NCBI RefSeq assembly: GCF_007990715.1
Contig: NZ_BJWY01000013.1
Coordinates: 1-64,000, forward strand
Direction: 5' to 3'
Length of the DNA: 64,000 bases
From: Nocardia seriolae NBRC 15557
GTDB taxonomy: Bacteria > Actinomycetota > Actinomycetes > Mycobacteriales > Mycobacteriaceae
Position 1 is the stretch's first letter, and every line of letters begins with the position of its first letter. This document shows, piece after piece, positions 24,823 through 34,691 of this stretch. The notes beneath the pieces were generated by a model. It worked only from the letters and a program-made list of their open reading frames with translations, made no database searches and was not told the origin of the DNA. The position numbers and the translations under genes were made by a program.

Positions 24823-25992
24823 ATGAGTCGGCGTATCCCTGTCCTGAGCGTGGCCGGATTCCTCGGTGCCGGGAAGACGACGCTGCTCAACCGGCTGCTG
24901 CGGTCGCGGAACACGCGGATCGGGGTGGTGGTCAACGACTTCGGCGCGGTGAATATCGACGCCATGCTGGTGGCCGGGCAGGTCGACGCCATGGTGTCGC
25001 TCGGCAACGGCTGCGTGTGCTGCGCGGTGGACGTGAGCGAACTGGACGAACTGTTCGACCGGCTGGCCCATCCCAGGCAGAAGATCGACGTCATCATGGT
25101 GGAGGCCAGCGGACTGGCCGAGCCGCGCAATCTCATTCGCATGGTGGTGAACAGCGACAATCCGCGCATCCGCTACGGCGGGCTGGTCGAGGTGGTCGAT
25201 GCCGAGCACTTCCCCGACAGCCGCGAGCTGCACCCGGAGCTGGCGACGCACCTGCGCATGGCGGATCTGGTGGTGCTGAACAAGGCCGACCGCGTCGAAA
25301 CCGATGCCTTGGAACGGCTGCGGACCGAGATCACCGAACTGGTCGGGCAGGTCCCGGTGTACGCGACCAGCCACGGGCGCATCGACCCCGGCCTGCTGTT
25401 CGACGTCCCCGCCCGCGCGCCGCACGAACCCCGGGTCGGTGAACAGCTCAGCTTCGACGAGCTGCTGCACGACGAGCATCACGAGCACGGCGACGACCAC
25501 GAGTGCAGTCACGACGGCGACTGCCGCGACCACCGCCACCTGCACGACGCCTACGACAGCGTCGCCTTCACCTCCGACACGGACCTGAATCCGCGCGAAC
25601 TCATTGCGCTACTGGAGGATCCGCCCGCCGGCCTGTTCCGCGCCAAGGGCGTGCTCGCCTTCGCCGTCCCCGACGACCCGCGAAAGTTCGTGCTGCACAT
25701 GGTCGGCCGCCACATCATCATCGAGCCCACCGCCTGGACCCGCCACGAACCCCGGGTCAGCAACCTGGTCCTGATCGGCTCCGGCCTCGACGAGCCCGCC
25801 GTCCTCGACCGCCTCCGCGCCACCGCCCACCTCGCCGTCGACCCCCTCGACGACCACGCCCTGCTCCCCGTCTGGCGCTACGTCGTCGAGGACGGCGGCA
25901 TCTCCGACGACCGCGGTGTCCTGGCCGACCGCGGTGTCTCGGCCGACCGCGACACTGCCGCCACCGACGACGCGCTTGTCGGCGAGGGCTGA
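24823..25992 (+). CDS. COG0523/CobW-type metal chaperone GTPase
   Basis: A 389-residue G3E GTPase. Walker A GFLGAGKTT lies at residues 12-20, the metal-binding GNGCVCC (C-x-C-C at 64-67) follows, and NKAD is near 153. A histidine- and acid-rich stretch (HDEHHEHGDDHEC, then HDGDCRDHRHLHD) at about 210-245 should bind zinc. The C-terminal CobW_C domain runs to about LLPVWRYV (355). The last 33 residues (DDRGVLADRGVSADRD) are low-complexity repeats outside the usual domain. It probably delivers zinc or another metal to client enzymes. The 3' part overlaps an opposing gene by 384 bp. Confidence 0.85.
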   Translation: MSRRIPVLSVAGFLGAGKTTLLNRLLRSRNTRIGVVVNDFGAVNIDAMLVAGQVDAMVSLGNGCVCCAVDVSELDELFDRLAHPRQKIDVIMVEASGLAEPRNLIRMVVNSDNPRIRYGGLVEVVDAEHFPDSRELHPELATHLRMADLVVLNKADRVETDALERLRTEITELVGQVPVYATSHGRIDPGLLFDVPARAPHEPRVGEQLSFDELLHDEHHEHGDDHECSHDGDCRDHRHLHDAYDSVAFTSDTDLNPRELIALLEDPPAGLFRAKGVLAFAVPDDPRKFVLHMVGRHIIIEPTAWTRHEPRVSNLVLIGSGLDEPAVLDRLRATAHLAVDPLDDHALLPVWRYVVEDGGISDDRGVLADRGVSADRDTAATDDALVGEG

Positions 25993-26547
25993 CTCGGCCT
26001 CGAACTCCGCCCGCAGCTCGGCGACCTCGGCCGCCAGCTCATCGCGCATCTGCTCGCGCTCGACCAGCGCGGCCCGCATGGTCTCGACGCTCTCGTTCAT
26101 CGCCGCCAGCCGCTGATCCGCGCCCTTGAGCTGCCACTCCACCACATCGCGGCGGCCGACCTCGGCGCTGGCGTACTTCACCCAGCCGACCACGTAATCC
26201 ACCCACTCCTGCGGCTTGGGCACGTCCTTGGGATTGTCGAACCCCTTGCGCTGCGCGGCCTTGGTGGACAGCACCAGCTCCGCACGCTTCCCCCGCCCCG
26301 GCGAATTCATCTCCGCCAGCGCCAGCTTCCCCATACTCGTCACCACCGCGGTGAACCGGTACTTCCCCGCCAGATGCATCCGCAACTCGGCGGTCCCCCG
26401 CCCATCGGAATCCATGGCCCCCAGCCAGGGCCCCTCCGCCGCCTCGATAATCCGCGCCAGGATTTCCAGCTGCCCCACACCCCGCCGCAGTCGTGCCGCC
26501 GCGGTCCGCAGCGCGCCGGGCGTAGCCGTCATCTGATCCCAATGCAT
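25609..26547 (-). CDS. Hypothetical protein with coiled coil, doubtful C-terminus
   Basis: Residues 1-200 look like real protein: MHWDQMTATPGALRTAAARL, GAMDSDGRGTAELRMHLAGKY, PKDVPKPQEWVDYVVGWV, then a predicted coiled coil (RLAAMNESVETMRAALVERE, MRDELAAEVAELRAEFEAE). After about residue 203 the frame becomes a Gly/Val/Asp-rich sequence antisense to the CobW-type gene, and no stop comes until 25609. The original stop may have been lost, giving a 384-bp tail-to-tail overlap. I do not recognise the family. Confidence 0.5.
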   Translation of the reverse strand: MHWDQMTATPGALRTAAARLRRGVGQLEILARIIEAAEGPWLGAMDSDGRGTAELRMHLAGKYRFTAVVTSMGKLALAEMNSPGRGKRAELVLSTKAAQRKGFDNPKDVPKPQEWVDYVVGWVKYASAEVGRRDVVEWQLKGADQRLAAMNESVETMRAALVEREQMRDELAAEVAELRAEFEAESALADKRVVGGGSVAVGRDTAVGQDTAVVGDAAVLDDVAPDGEQGVVVEGVDGEVGGGAEAVEDGGLVEAGADQDQVADPGFVAGPGGGLDDDVAADHVQHELSRVVGDGEGEHALGAEQAGGRILQ

Positions 26548-26596
26548 GCCCCGAACATATCCCCACCGTCGATCACCGCCGTGATTGACTGGCCGA

Positions 26597-27010
26597 GTGA
26601 CCGCGCTTCCGGATCATCCGAACATCGAGCTGGCCGTCCGCTATCACGAGGCCGTCGCCGCCGGTGCCACCGGCGAAGACCTCGCTCGCTTCTTCCACCC
26701 CGACGCCGTCCACCGCGAACTGCCGAACGCCCTGCTGCCGAACGGCGCGACCCGCGACCTCGCCGGGATTCTCGCGGCCGCCGAGCGCGGACAGCAGGTG
26801 ATCCGCGAGCAGCACTTCGACATTCACCGAGCCGTGGCCACCGGCGAGGATGTGGCGCTGGAGGTCACCTGGACCGGCACGCTGGCGGTCGCGCTGGGTG
26901 CGCTGGAGCCCGGCGCACAGCTGCGGGCGGAGATCGCCACCTTTCTCACCATCCGGGACGGACTGATCGCCGAGCAACGCAACTACGACTGCTACGTCAC
27001 GAAGTTCTGA
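26597..27010 (+). CDS. SnoaL/NTF2-like protein, 137 aa
   Basis: A small cone-shaped-fold protein: IELAVRYHEAVAAGATGEDLARFFHPDAVHRELPN near the N-terminus, then VALEVTWTGTLAVALGAL and LRAEIATFLTIRDGLIAEQRNYDCY. These are the helix, first strand and final sheet of the SnoaL/NTF2-like family, which includes small isomerases, hydrolases and polyketide cyclases. The substrate is unknown. A GTG at 26597 is taken as start; TTG at 26585 is the alternative. It lies 34 bp upstream of the large carboxylase gene and may be co-transcribed with it. Confidence 0.75.
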   Translation: MTALPDHPNIELAVRYHEAVAAGATGEDLARFFHPDAVHRELPNALLPNGATRDLAGILAAAERGQQVIREQHFDIHRAVATGEDVALEVTWTGTLAVALGALEPGAQLRAEIATFLTIRDGLIAEQRNYDCYVTKF

Positions 27011-27044
27011 CCGCCCACCGTGATTCGTGCCATAGCCTGGCGGC

Positions 27045-30000
27045 GTGCGAGTAGTGGTTGCGAATCGTGGTGAGGTCGCGGTCCGGGTGGTGCGGACGGC
27101 GCGGGAACTCGGGTACGAGACGGCGGTGATGCACACCGGCGAGGACAGCGGGAGCCTGGCGGTGCGGCTCGCCGAGCGCGCGCTCGGGCTGCCGGGCAGC
27201 GGTGCGGCGGGTTATCTGGATGTGGCGGCGGTGGTCGCCGCGGCGGCGGCGGCCGAATGCGGGCCGGGCGCGCTGGTGCATCCCGGGTACGGATTCCTCA
27301 GTGAGAGCGCCGAATTCGCTGCCGCGTGTGCGGCGGCGGGGCTGACCTTCGTCGGGCCGTCGCCAGAGGTGCTGGGAATCTTCGGGGACAAGGTCGCGGC
27401 CCGCGCGGCCGCCGAACGGGCCGGGGTCACCGTGCTGCCCGCGACGCCCGCCGGAGCCGGGGCCGACGAGATCGCGGCCCTGCTCGCCGATCATCCCGAC
27501 GGCGTCATGGTCAAGGCCGCGGCGGGCGGCGGCGGGCGCGGCATGCGGTCCGTGACCGATCCGGCCCGGGTGGCCGAGGCCGTCGAACGCTGCCGGGCCG
27601 AGGCGCTGGCCGGGTTCGGGGACGATCGCGTGTACGCCGAGGCGCTGGTGACCCGGGCGCGGCACATCGAGGTGCAGGTGGTGGCGGACGGAGTCGCGGC
27701 GGTCGCGTTGGGTGACCGGGATTGCAGTGTGCAGCGGCGACGGCAGAAGCTCGTCGAGATCGCGCCCGCCCCGGATCTGCCCGCGGCGGTACGGGATCGG
27801 GTCCAGCGGGAGGCGGTGCTCATCGCCGAGGCGGTGGGCTGCCGTGGCGTCATCACAGTGGAGTTCCTGGTCGAGGGCACGAATGTCTGGTTCCTGGAGG
27901 TGAATCCGCGGCTCCAGGTCGAGCACACCGTGACCGAGGCGGTGACCGGGGTGGATCTCGTTGCGCTGCAACTGGAGCTGGCACAGGGCGCGACCTTGGC
28001 CGAACTCGATCTGCCCAAGAACGAGACCCGCGGCTACGCCGTGCAGGCGCGGGTGAACGCCGAACTGCTCGCGGCCGACGGCACCGTGCTGCCCAGCACG
28101 GGTGTGCTCGGCCGCTTCGACGCCCCGACCGGCGCGGGCGTGCGCGTGGACACCGCCGCCCGGGTGGGTATGCGCCAAGGGGTGCGGTTCGATTCGCTGC
28201 TCGCGAAGATCATCACGCACGCACCGACCCACGAGGCGGCGCTGCGCCGGTGCTCGGACGCGCTCGCGGAAACGGTGATCGAGGGCGTCGACACCAACCT
28301 GCACCTGCTGCGCGCCGTACTCGCCGAACTGCGCGAGCGGGGCGGGACGACCGTGGTGACCACCGATTGGTTCGAACAGCGACTCGACGACTTGCGCTCG
28401 CGCGCAGAGACTTTCGAGGACGCCACCCCGCCCCGGCCGACGGACTCCACGCCCGTTGTGCCCACCGCCGAATTCGAACCGGCCGAGGGCGAACAACCGC
28501 TGCGGTCCCCGATGGGCGCGACCGTCGTCTCGCTGGCCGAACCGGGCATCGTGCTCGCCGCGGGGGCCGAGGTCGCGGTGCTGGAAGCGATGAAGATGCA
28601 GCACGTGCTGCGCGCGACCGAACCGCTGCGGGTGCTCAGGCATGCCGTCGCGCCGGGCGATGTGGTCGACCCGCACGCCGTGCTGGTCACCTGGGTGGCC
28701 GCCGATCACGACGGCCCGGCCACGGAATCGACCGTGGTGGACCTGGATTCGGTACGCGCCGATCTCGCCGAGGTGCTGACCCGGCACGAGACCACCCTCG
28801 ATGCCCGGCGTGAGACAGCCGTCGCGAAACGGCATCGGCTCGGGCGGCGCACCGCCCGGGAGAACATCACCGATCTGGTCGATCCGGAGAGCTTCGTGGA
28901 GTACGGCGCGTTGGCGGTCGCCGCGCAACGCAGTCGCCGCAGCCTCGAGGATCTGATCGCGAACACCCCCGCCGATGGCCTGATCGCGGGCCTGGCCACG
29001 GTCAACGCCGATCGGTTCGGACCGGATCGGGCGCGGGCGCTGATCATGTCCTCCGACTACACGGTGCTGGCCGGTACCCAGGGCATGCGCAATCACGCCA
29101 AGACCGATCGGATGCTGGAACTGGCTCGCGAGCAACGGCTTCCGGTGGTCTTCTTCACCGAGGGCGGCGGCGGGCGGCCCGGCGACACCGATCACGGCGG
29201 CATTTCGGGGCTGGATGTCACCACCTTCCGGGCGATGGGCGCACTGTCGGGCAAGGTGCCGCTGATCGGCATCGTGTCGGGCCGCTGCTTCGCGGGGAAC
29301 GCCGCACTGCTGGGCATGTGCGACGTCGTGATCGCCACCCCCGACGCCAATATCGGGATGGGCGGTCCGGCCATGATCGAGGGCGGCGGGCTGGGGGTGT
29401 ACGCGCCGGAGGACATCGGGCCCGTCGAGGTGCAGCGCCGCAACGGCGTGATCCACGTGGTCGCCGCCGACGAGGCCGAGGCGGTGGCCGTGGCTCGCCG
29501 CTACCTCTCGTATTTCCAAGGGGCCGTGGATGATTGGGAGGCCCCGGATCCGCGCCTGGCCCGGCACGTGGTGCCGGAGAACCGGCTGCACGCCTATGAC
29601 ATCCGCGCCGCCATCGAATCCGTCGTGGATCTCGGCTCGTCCCTGGAGCTGCGTCGCGACTGGGGCGTCGGCGTCGTGACCGCCCTGGTCCGCGTCGAGG
29701 GCCGCCCCTTCGGCCTCATCGCCAACGACTGCCATCACCTCGGCGGCGCGATCGACGCACCCGCCGCCGACAAGCTCTCGGCCTTCCTCCAGCTCTGCGG
29801 CGCACACGGCCTGCCCATCGTCTCCCTGTGCGACACACCGGGTTTCATGGTCGGCCCCGATGCCGAGAAGGAGGCCACCGTCACCAAGTTCAGCCGCCTG
29901 TTCATCGACTCCGCCGCCCTCGAGGTCCCGTTCGGCACGGTCATCCTGCGCAAGGGTTACGGCCTGGGCGCACCGGCCATGGCGGCGGGCTCCTTCCGCG

Positions 30001-30248
30001 CGCCCCGCTTCGTGATCGCCTGGCCGACAGGCGAAATCGGCGGCATGGGCCTGGAAGGCGCGGTGCGGCTGGGCTTCGCCAAGGAACTGGCCGCCATCGA
30101 GGATCCGGCACAGCGGCAGGCGGCCTTCGACGCCCTGGTCAAGGCCGCCTACGACAGCGGCAAGGCGCTCACGGCCGCAACGGTTCTCGAACTCGACGAT
30201 GTCATCGACCCGGCCGACACCCGCCGCTGGCTGGCCACGCTACGCTGA
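27045..30248 (+). CDS. Single-chain biotin-dependent acyl-CoA carboxylase
   Basis: A 1067-residue fusion of all three carboxylase parts. Residues 1-450 are biotin carboxylase (VVANRGEVAVRVVRTARELG, GYGFLSESAEFA, AAGGGGRGMR, VEFLVEGTNVWFLEVNPRLQ). About 485-560 is the biotinyl domain with the modified lysine near 516 in EAMKMQ. About 575-1067 is the carboxyltransferase (GRRTARENITDLVDPESF, VFFTEGGGGRPGD, SLCDTPGFMVG). It would carboxylate an acyl-CoA such as acetyl-, propionyl- or a branched acyl-CoA with bicarbonate and ATP. Most actinobacteria use separate alpha and beta chains. GTG start. Substrate is unknown. Confidence 0.88.
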   Translation: MRVVVANRGEVAVRVVRTARELGYETAVMHTGEDSGSLAVRLAERALGLPGSGAAGYLDVAAVVAAAAAAECGPGALVHPGYGFLSESAEFAAACAAAGLTFVGPSPEVLGIFGDKVAARAAAERAGVTVLPATPAGAGADEIAALLADHPDGVMVKAAAGGGGRGMRSVTDPARVAEAVERCRAEALAGFGDDRVYAEALVTRARHIEVQVVADGVAAVALGDRDCSVQRRRQKLVEIAPAPDLPAAVRDRVQREAVLIAEAVGCRGVITVEFLVEGTNVWFLEVNPRLQVEHTVTEAVTGVDLVALQLELAQGATLAELDLPKNETRGYAVQARVNAELLAADGTVLPSTGVLGRFDAPTGAGVRVDTAARVGMRQGVRFDSLLAKIITHAPTHEAALRRCSDALAETVIEGVDTNLHLLRAVLAELRERGGTTVVTTDWFEQRLDDLRSRAETFEDATPPRPTDSTPVVPTAEFEPAEGEQPLRSPMGATVVSLAEPGIVLAAGAEVAVLEAMKMQHVLRATEPLRVLRHAVAPGDVVDPHAVLVTWVAADHDGPATESTVVDLDSVRADLAEVLTRHETTLDARRETAVAKRHRLGRRTARENITDLVDPESFVEYGALAVAAQRSRRSLEDLIANTPADGLIAGLATVNADRFGPDRARALIMSSDYTVLAGTQGMRNHAKTDRMLELAREQRLPVVFFTEGGGGRPGDTDHGGISGLDVTTFRAMGALSGKVPLIGIVSGRCFAGNAALLGMCDVVIATPDANIGMGGPAMIEGGGLGVYAPEDIGPVEVQRRNGVIHVVAADEAEAVAVARRYLSYFQGAVDDWEAPDPRLARHVVPENRLHAYDIRAAIESVVDLGSSLELRRDWGVGVVTALVRVEGRPFGLIANDCHHLGGAIDAPAADKLSAFLQLCGAHGLPIVSLCDTPGFMVGPDAEKEATVTKFSRLFIDSAALEVPFGTVILRKGYGLGAPAMAAGSFRAPRFVIAWPTGEIGGMGLEGAVRLGFAKELAAIEDPAQRQAAFDALVKAAYDSGKALTAATVLELDDVIDPADTRRWLATLR

Positions 30249-31802
30249 TCGGCCGCGATACTTCCGGTAGCAGGCATATGCCATGGTGAGCGCCGCGACC
30301 CCGGTCAGGGACCGACCGGCGCTCACATACCGTCGGCGGCGCGACCCGCGCACCCGGACCTGTAGGCGTTCCTCGGCGAGATCGGCATAGCGGCCCGGCA
30401 GCACCGTGTCGAAGTATTCGGACACGAAGTTGTCGGTCCTGCGCACCGGCAGGCCCATATCGCGCATCAGCTCATCGATGTGGTGCGTCAGATAGGGACC
30501 GAGGTAATAGCCCTCCGGCCGCGCGGGCATGACCTCGCCCAGCCACTTGCCGACCCGCGCGATCTCGCCGTGCATGTCATCGGCCTTCGGCAGCGTCAGC
30601 TCGCCCAGGAAGTGCTGGGACAGCCAGTGCGCCGAGACCTCCGCGCTGAGCTGGCAGGCGTCGGAGGACCCGTAGCCGATGAAGCCCAGCCGCGGCAGGG
30701 TCGGCGGCAGGATGTGGCGGTAGAGCTGGAACCGGCTCTCGACCCGCACCGTCTTCTCCAGTTCGGGCGCAAGGAATTCCAGCTCCTGCCGCCAGCCGGT
30801 GGCGAAGACGACGACATCGGCGTCGAGCCGCTGCCCGTCGGCCAGCTCGACCGCGGTGTCCCCGGAGAACGCCGCGATACTGCCGCGCCGCAAGGCGATT
30901 CGCCCGCGCCGGGCCATCCGGAAGAACTCGTCGCTCACCCCGAGATTCTCGATGCCCGCGGGCAGCGGCGCGTCGGGCGTCATGGCCTTGGGCGAGCGCA
31001 GCAGGAACCGCAGAAACGCCGACATGACCCGCCAGTACCGGTCGGTGATCCCCTGGCCCGGCCCGTGCAGAAACCGTTCGATCCGGCTCTGCCGGTGATA
31101 TCGGAAGAACGATTCGGTGAACCGGTTCAAGATGACCCGATCCGATGGCGCCCCGCCGGGCATGAACCGCGGCAGCATGGGATGGGCCTTGCGGAACACC
31201 AGCGAGCACTCCCGCGCGTGCTCCCCCGCCCACGCCGCGCAGTCCAGCGCCGACTTCCCGGCCCCGACCACGACCACCCGCTTGCCCTCGAACACCGCCG
31301 GGTCGATCGCCTGGCTCGAATGCAGCAGCGCGCCACCGAATTCCCCGGCACCCGCGATTTCCGGAAGCCGCGGCGCCGAGAACACCCCCGCGCACACCAC
31401 CACGAAATCGAAGCGCAGGTCCTCGACCCCGTCCGGGCCGCAGACCTTCAGCTCGAACCCGCCGTCGGCCTCCGACACCCGGATCACCTCGGTGGACAGC
31501 CGCAGCAGCGGGGTCAGTCCGAACCGCTCGACATACGAGGCCAGGTACTCGCGCACCTGCGCGGCGGTGGGGAACACATCGGCCGACTCCGGGTACGGGT
31601 GATCGGTGTAGGCGTAGGTGTCCCGGGAATTATTGGTGCGTAAGCCCGGATAGGTGCGCGCCGCGATCCAGACGCCGCCGGCCGCGTCCTCCTTGTCGAA
31701 AACGACGACCTCGAATCCGTCGTCTCGCATGACCTTCGCGGTCACCAACCCCGCGATGCCCGCGCCGATGATGCCGACGCGCTTGCCACCCGTACTCGTC
31801 AC
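30240..31802 (-). CDS. Flavin-containing monooxygenase
   Basis: A 520-residue FAD/NADPH monooxygenase. The FAD-binding motif GIIGAGIAGLV lies near residue 10, the FMO-type fingerprint FGGALLHSSQ near 155, the NADPH motif VVVVGAGKSALDCA near 180 and the ATG motif FATGWR near 330. It could hydroxylate soft nucleophiles or perform Baeyer-Villiger-like chemistry; the substrate is unknown. GTG 31802 has GAGGGGA upstream. A hydrophobic C-terminal helix (SLTGVAALTMAYACY) may attach it to the membrane. Its end overlaps the carboxylase gene by 9 bp tail-to-tail. Confidence 0.85.
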   Translation of the reverse strand: MTSTGGKRVGIIGAGIAGLVTAKVMRDDGFEVVVFDKEDAAGGVWIAARTYPGLRTNNSRDTYAYTDHPYPESADVFPTAAQVREYLASYVERFGLTPLLRLSTEVIRVSEADGGFELKVCGPDGVEDLRFDFVVVCAGVFSAPRLPEIAGAGEFGGALLHSSQAIDPAVFEGKRVVVVGAGKSALDCAAWAGEHARECSLVFRKAHPMLPRFMPGGAPSDRVILNRFTESFFRYHRQSRIERFLHGPGQGITDRYWRVMSAFLRFLLRSPKAMTPDAPLPAGIENLGVSDEFFRMARRGRIALRRGSIAAFSGDTAVELADGQRLDADVVVFATGWRQELEFLAPELEKTVRVESRFQLYRHILPPTLPRLGFIGYGSSDACQLSAEVSAHWLSQHFLGELTLPKADDMHGEIARVGKWLGEVMPARPEGYYLGPYLTHHIDELMRDMGLPVRRTDNFVSEYFDTVLPGRYADLAEERLQVRVRGSRRRRYVSAGRSLTGVAALTMAYACYRKYRGRSA

Positions 31803-31952
31803 GTTCGATTGTCCCCTCGGGACCTGCACGTTTCCCGGCCACACGCTACGGCAGCGCGCGGTCCGGCGTACACGGCTCGAGGCGACTCGCCAAACCGCTA
31901 CTCAGCTGGGCGTGTCGTGACTTCCCGCCGAAATCGCTTAAACGGGACGAAC

Positions 31953-32948
31953 TTACGAGACCGGGAGCTCCGGAATCCGGGTGGCACGGGCATAGACGGT
32001 CTCGCCCTCGGCCAGGTGCAGCGCCGCGGCGTCACCGCGGGTCACCTGCGCGGTGAACAGGTCACCGGTCGCCGCGTTGCGCAGCTCCACGCGCACCTCG
32101 AAGCCGAGCTGCACGACCCGCCCCACCGTGGCCCGGGTGACACCGGCGGACTGCGCGGTGCCCTCGTGCGCGGCCAGCGCCATGCTGGGATCGCGTCCGA
32201 CGCGAATGTCGTGCGGCCGCACCAGATGTCCGTTCAGCTTGGCCACCGCGCCCAGGAACGACATGACGAACTCGTTGGCCGGCCGGTCGTACACGTCCTC
32301 CGGGCTGCCGATCTGCTCGATGCGGCCCTTGTTCATGACCGCGATGCGGTCGGCCACGTCCAGGGCCTCCTCCTGGTCGTGGGTGACCAGCACGGTGGTG
32401 ACGTGCACCTCCTCGTGCAGCCGCCGCAGCCAGGTGCGCAGGTCCGCACGGACTTTCGCGTCCAGCGCGCCGAACGGCTCGTCCAGCAGCAGCACCTGCG
32501 GATCCACCGCCAGCGCCCGGGCCAGGGCCATGCGCTGACGCTGACCGCCGGAAAGCTGTGCCGGATAGCGGTGCTGGAAGCCGTCGAGGCCGACGATCTC
32601 GAGCAGGTCGTCGACCTTCTTCTTGATCTCGGGCTTGGGCCGCTTGCGGATCTTGAGCCCGAAGGCCACATTGTCGCGGACCGTCATGTGCTTGAACGCG
32701 GCGTAGTGCTGGAACACGAAACCGATATCGCGCTTCTGCGGCGACACATTGGTGACGTCGCGCTCGGCGATGGTGACCACGCCGCTGTCGAGGGTCTCCA
32801 GCCCGGCGATCGAGCGCAGCAGCGTCGACTTGCCCGAACCCGACGGACCCAGCAGCGCGGTCAGCGCGCCCGAGGGGATGTCGAGGCTGACATTGTCGAG
32901 CGCGGCGAAGGTGCCGTAATGCTTGTTCGCATTGGTCACGGTGATCAT
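31953..32948 (-). CDS. cysA: Sulfate/thiosulfate ABC transporter ATPase
   Basis: The 331-residue CysA energises sulfate import. Walker [10 protein letters not shown] is near residue 34, the signature [15 protein letters not shown] near 131, Walker [14 protein letters not shown] near 153 and the switch histidine in [11 protein letters not shown] near 187. The C-terminal TOBE-like part (about 240-331) is regulatory. The start overlaps the end of cysW by 4 bp. The order cysP-cysT-cysW-cysA matches Rv2400c-Rv2397c of M. tuberculosis. Confidence 0.95.
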   Translation of the reverse strand: MITVTNANKHYGTFAALDNVSLDIPSGALTALLGPSGSGKSTLLRSIAGLETLDSGVVTIAERDVTNVSPQKRDIGFVFQHYAAFKHMTVRDNVAFGLKIRKRPKPEIKKKVDDLLEIVGLDGFQHRYPAQLSGGQRQRMALARALAVDPQVLLLDEPFGALDAKVRADLRTWLRRLHEEVHVTTVLVTHDQEEALDVADRIAVMNKGRIEQIGSPEDVYDRPANEFVMSFLGAVAKLNGHLVRPHDIRVGRDPSMALAAHEGTAQSAGVTRATVGRVVQLGFEVRVELRNAATGDLFTAQVTRGDAAALHLAEGETVYARATRIPELPVS

Positions 32949-33754
32949 TTGGCAGTGCCCCGCTTGCGTTCTAGGAGGGTCATGAGCAGAAGAACAACGA
33001 GGGCGATGCCCATGAGCAGGGTCGCCGCGCAGTACGCGCCGAAGGTGTTGTGGTCGTTGACGTATCGCCCGTTCACCAGCAGGGTGAGCGTCTGCGACTT
33101 GCCGGGCAGACCGGTGGACACCATGATCACCGCGCCGAATTCGCCCAGCGCGCGGGCCACGGTCAGCACGATGCCGTAGGTCAGGCCCCAGCGGATGGCC
33201 GGGAGCGTGATGCGCCAGAACGTCTGCCAGCCCGACGCGCCCAGGGTGGCCGCGGCCTGCTCCTGATCGTCGCCGATCTCGTGCAACACCGGCTCCACCT
33301 CGCGCACCACGAACGGCAGCGTCACGAAGATGGTGGCGATGATCATGCCCGGCAGATTGAAGATGATCTTCAAGCCGTTGTGGTCGAGCCCGCCGAACCA
33401 GCCGTTCGCGCCCCACAGCAGGATCAGTGAAACACCCACCACGACGGGCGAAGTCGCCATCGGCAGATCCACCACGGCCTGCAGCAGATTGCGGCCGGGG
33501 AAGCGCCCGCGCACCAGGGCCAGCGCGATGATCACGCCGAAGATGACGTTCACCGGCACCGTGATCGCGACGATGGTGATGGTCAGATTGAACGCCGAGA
33601 TCGCGGCGGGCGTGGAGATCGAGTCGAAGAACGCGCCGAATCCGCGCTCGAAGGTGCGCCACAGAATGATGCCCAGCGGCACCACGAGCAGCACGAACAG
33701 ATACGACAGCGCCACCGTGCGCAGCGAGATCCTGGTCCAGAAGCCGAGTTTCAT
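32945..33754 (-). CDS. cysW: Sulfate ABC transporter permease CysW
   Basis: A 269-residue inner-membrane permease with about six helices. The EAA loop that docks onto CysA is visible as [21 protein letters not shown] near residue 165, and [10 protein letters not shown] near 205 is typical of CysW. Overlaps of 1 bp with cysT and 4 bp with cysA show strong translational coupling. Confidence 0.94.
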   Translation of the reverse strand: MKLGFWTRISLRTVALSYLFVLLVVPLGIILWRTFERGFGAFFDSISTPAAISAFNLTITIVAITVPVNVIFGVIIALALVRGRFPGRNLLQAVVDLPMATSPVVVGVSLILLWGANGWFGGLDHNGLKIIFNLPGMIIATIFVTLPFVVREVEPVLHEIGDDQEQAAATLGASGWQTFWRITLPAIRWGLTYGIVLTVARALGEFGAVIMVSTGLPGKSQTLTLLVNGRYVNDHNTFGAYCAATLLMGIALVVLLLMTLLERKRGTAK

Positions 33755-34656
33755 CAGGCCGCCTCCCGTTCCTTGCGCGCCAGCCGGTCCGACGTGACGC
33801 GCAGGACGAACAGGGTCACCAGCGAAATCGCCAGCAGCGCCACCGAAACCGCGGCGGCGTTGACCGGGCGGTCCACCTCGATCTGCTGCTGGATGTACTG
33901 CGAGGCCATCTGCGTCTTCTTCGGAATGCCGCCGCCGATCAGCACCACCGAGCCGTACTCGCCGATGGCGCGTGCGAAGGCCAGACCCGAACCGCTCACG
34001 ATGGCCGGGGCCAGCGTCGGCAGCACGATGGTCCGGAAGGTGGTCAGGTTGTCCGCGCCCAGTGACGCGGCCGCCTGCTCCACATCCTTGTCGGCCTCGA
34101 TGAGCACCGGCTGCACCGAGCGCACCACGAACGGCAGCGTCACGAACGCCAGCGCCACCACCAGACCCGGCTGGGTGGCGTTGAGGTGGATGTCGAACGG
34201 CGACTGCGGACCGTACAGCGCCAGCAGCACGATGCTGGCCACGATGGTCGGCAGTGCGAAGGGCAGGTCGATGAGCGCGTTCACGAAGCCCTTGCCCGGG
34301 AATTCGTCGCGCACCAGCACCCACGCGATGAGCGTGCCCATCACCACATTGATCAACGTGACGATGATCGACACGAAGACGGTCACCTTCAGCGCGTCCA
34401 GCGCGCCGGGCGCGGTGATGGCGTCCCAGAACCCGGACCAGCCGTCCTCGAAGGACTTGGCGGTCAACGCGGCCAGCGGCAGCAGCACGATGATGCTGAG
34501 CCACAGCACCGACGTGCCGATGCCGAGCGTACCCACCGATCCGCTCACCCGCAGCCAGGACCGGATCCGGCCCGGGCCCGCCGGTCGGCGGGGGTTGTCG
34601 TCTACCGAAACGCCGGGATCATGATCGATCCCGGCGCTCGAACTGCTGTCACTCAC
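33754..34656 (-). CDS. cysT: Sulfate ABC transporter permease CysT
   Basis: A 300-residue permease partner of CysW. The N-terminal 35 residues are polar and variable, followed by about six membrane helices, the EAA loop [21 protein letters not shown] near residue 195 and [15 protein letters not shown] near 230. It sits 35 bp downstream of the binding-protein gene. Confidence 0.94.
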   Translation of the reverse strand: MSDSSSSAGIDHDPGVSVDDNPRRPAGPGRIRSWLRVSGSVGTLGIGTSVLWLSIIVLLPLAALTAKSFEDGWSGFWDAITAPGALDALKVTVFVSIIVTLINVVMGTLIAWVLVRDEFPGKGFVNALIDLPFALPTIVASIVLLALYGPQSPFDIHLNATQPGLVVALAFVTLPFVVRSVQPVLIEADKDVEQAAASLGADNLTTFRTIVLPTLAPAIVSGSGLAFARAIGEYGSVVLIGGGIPKKTQMASQYIQQQIEVDRPVNAAAVSVALLAISLVTLFVLRVTSDRLARKEREAA

Positions 34657-34691
34657 GGTTTCGAGTATCGCTTGTGTCCCAGGTCACCCGG

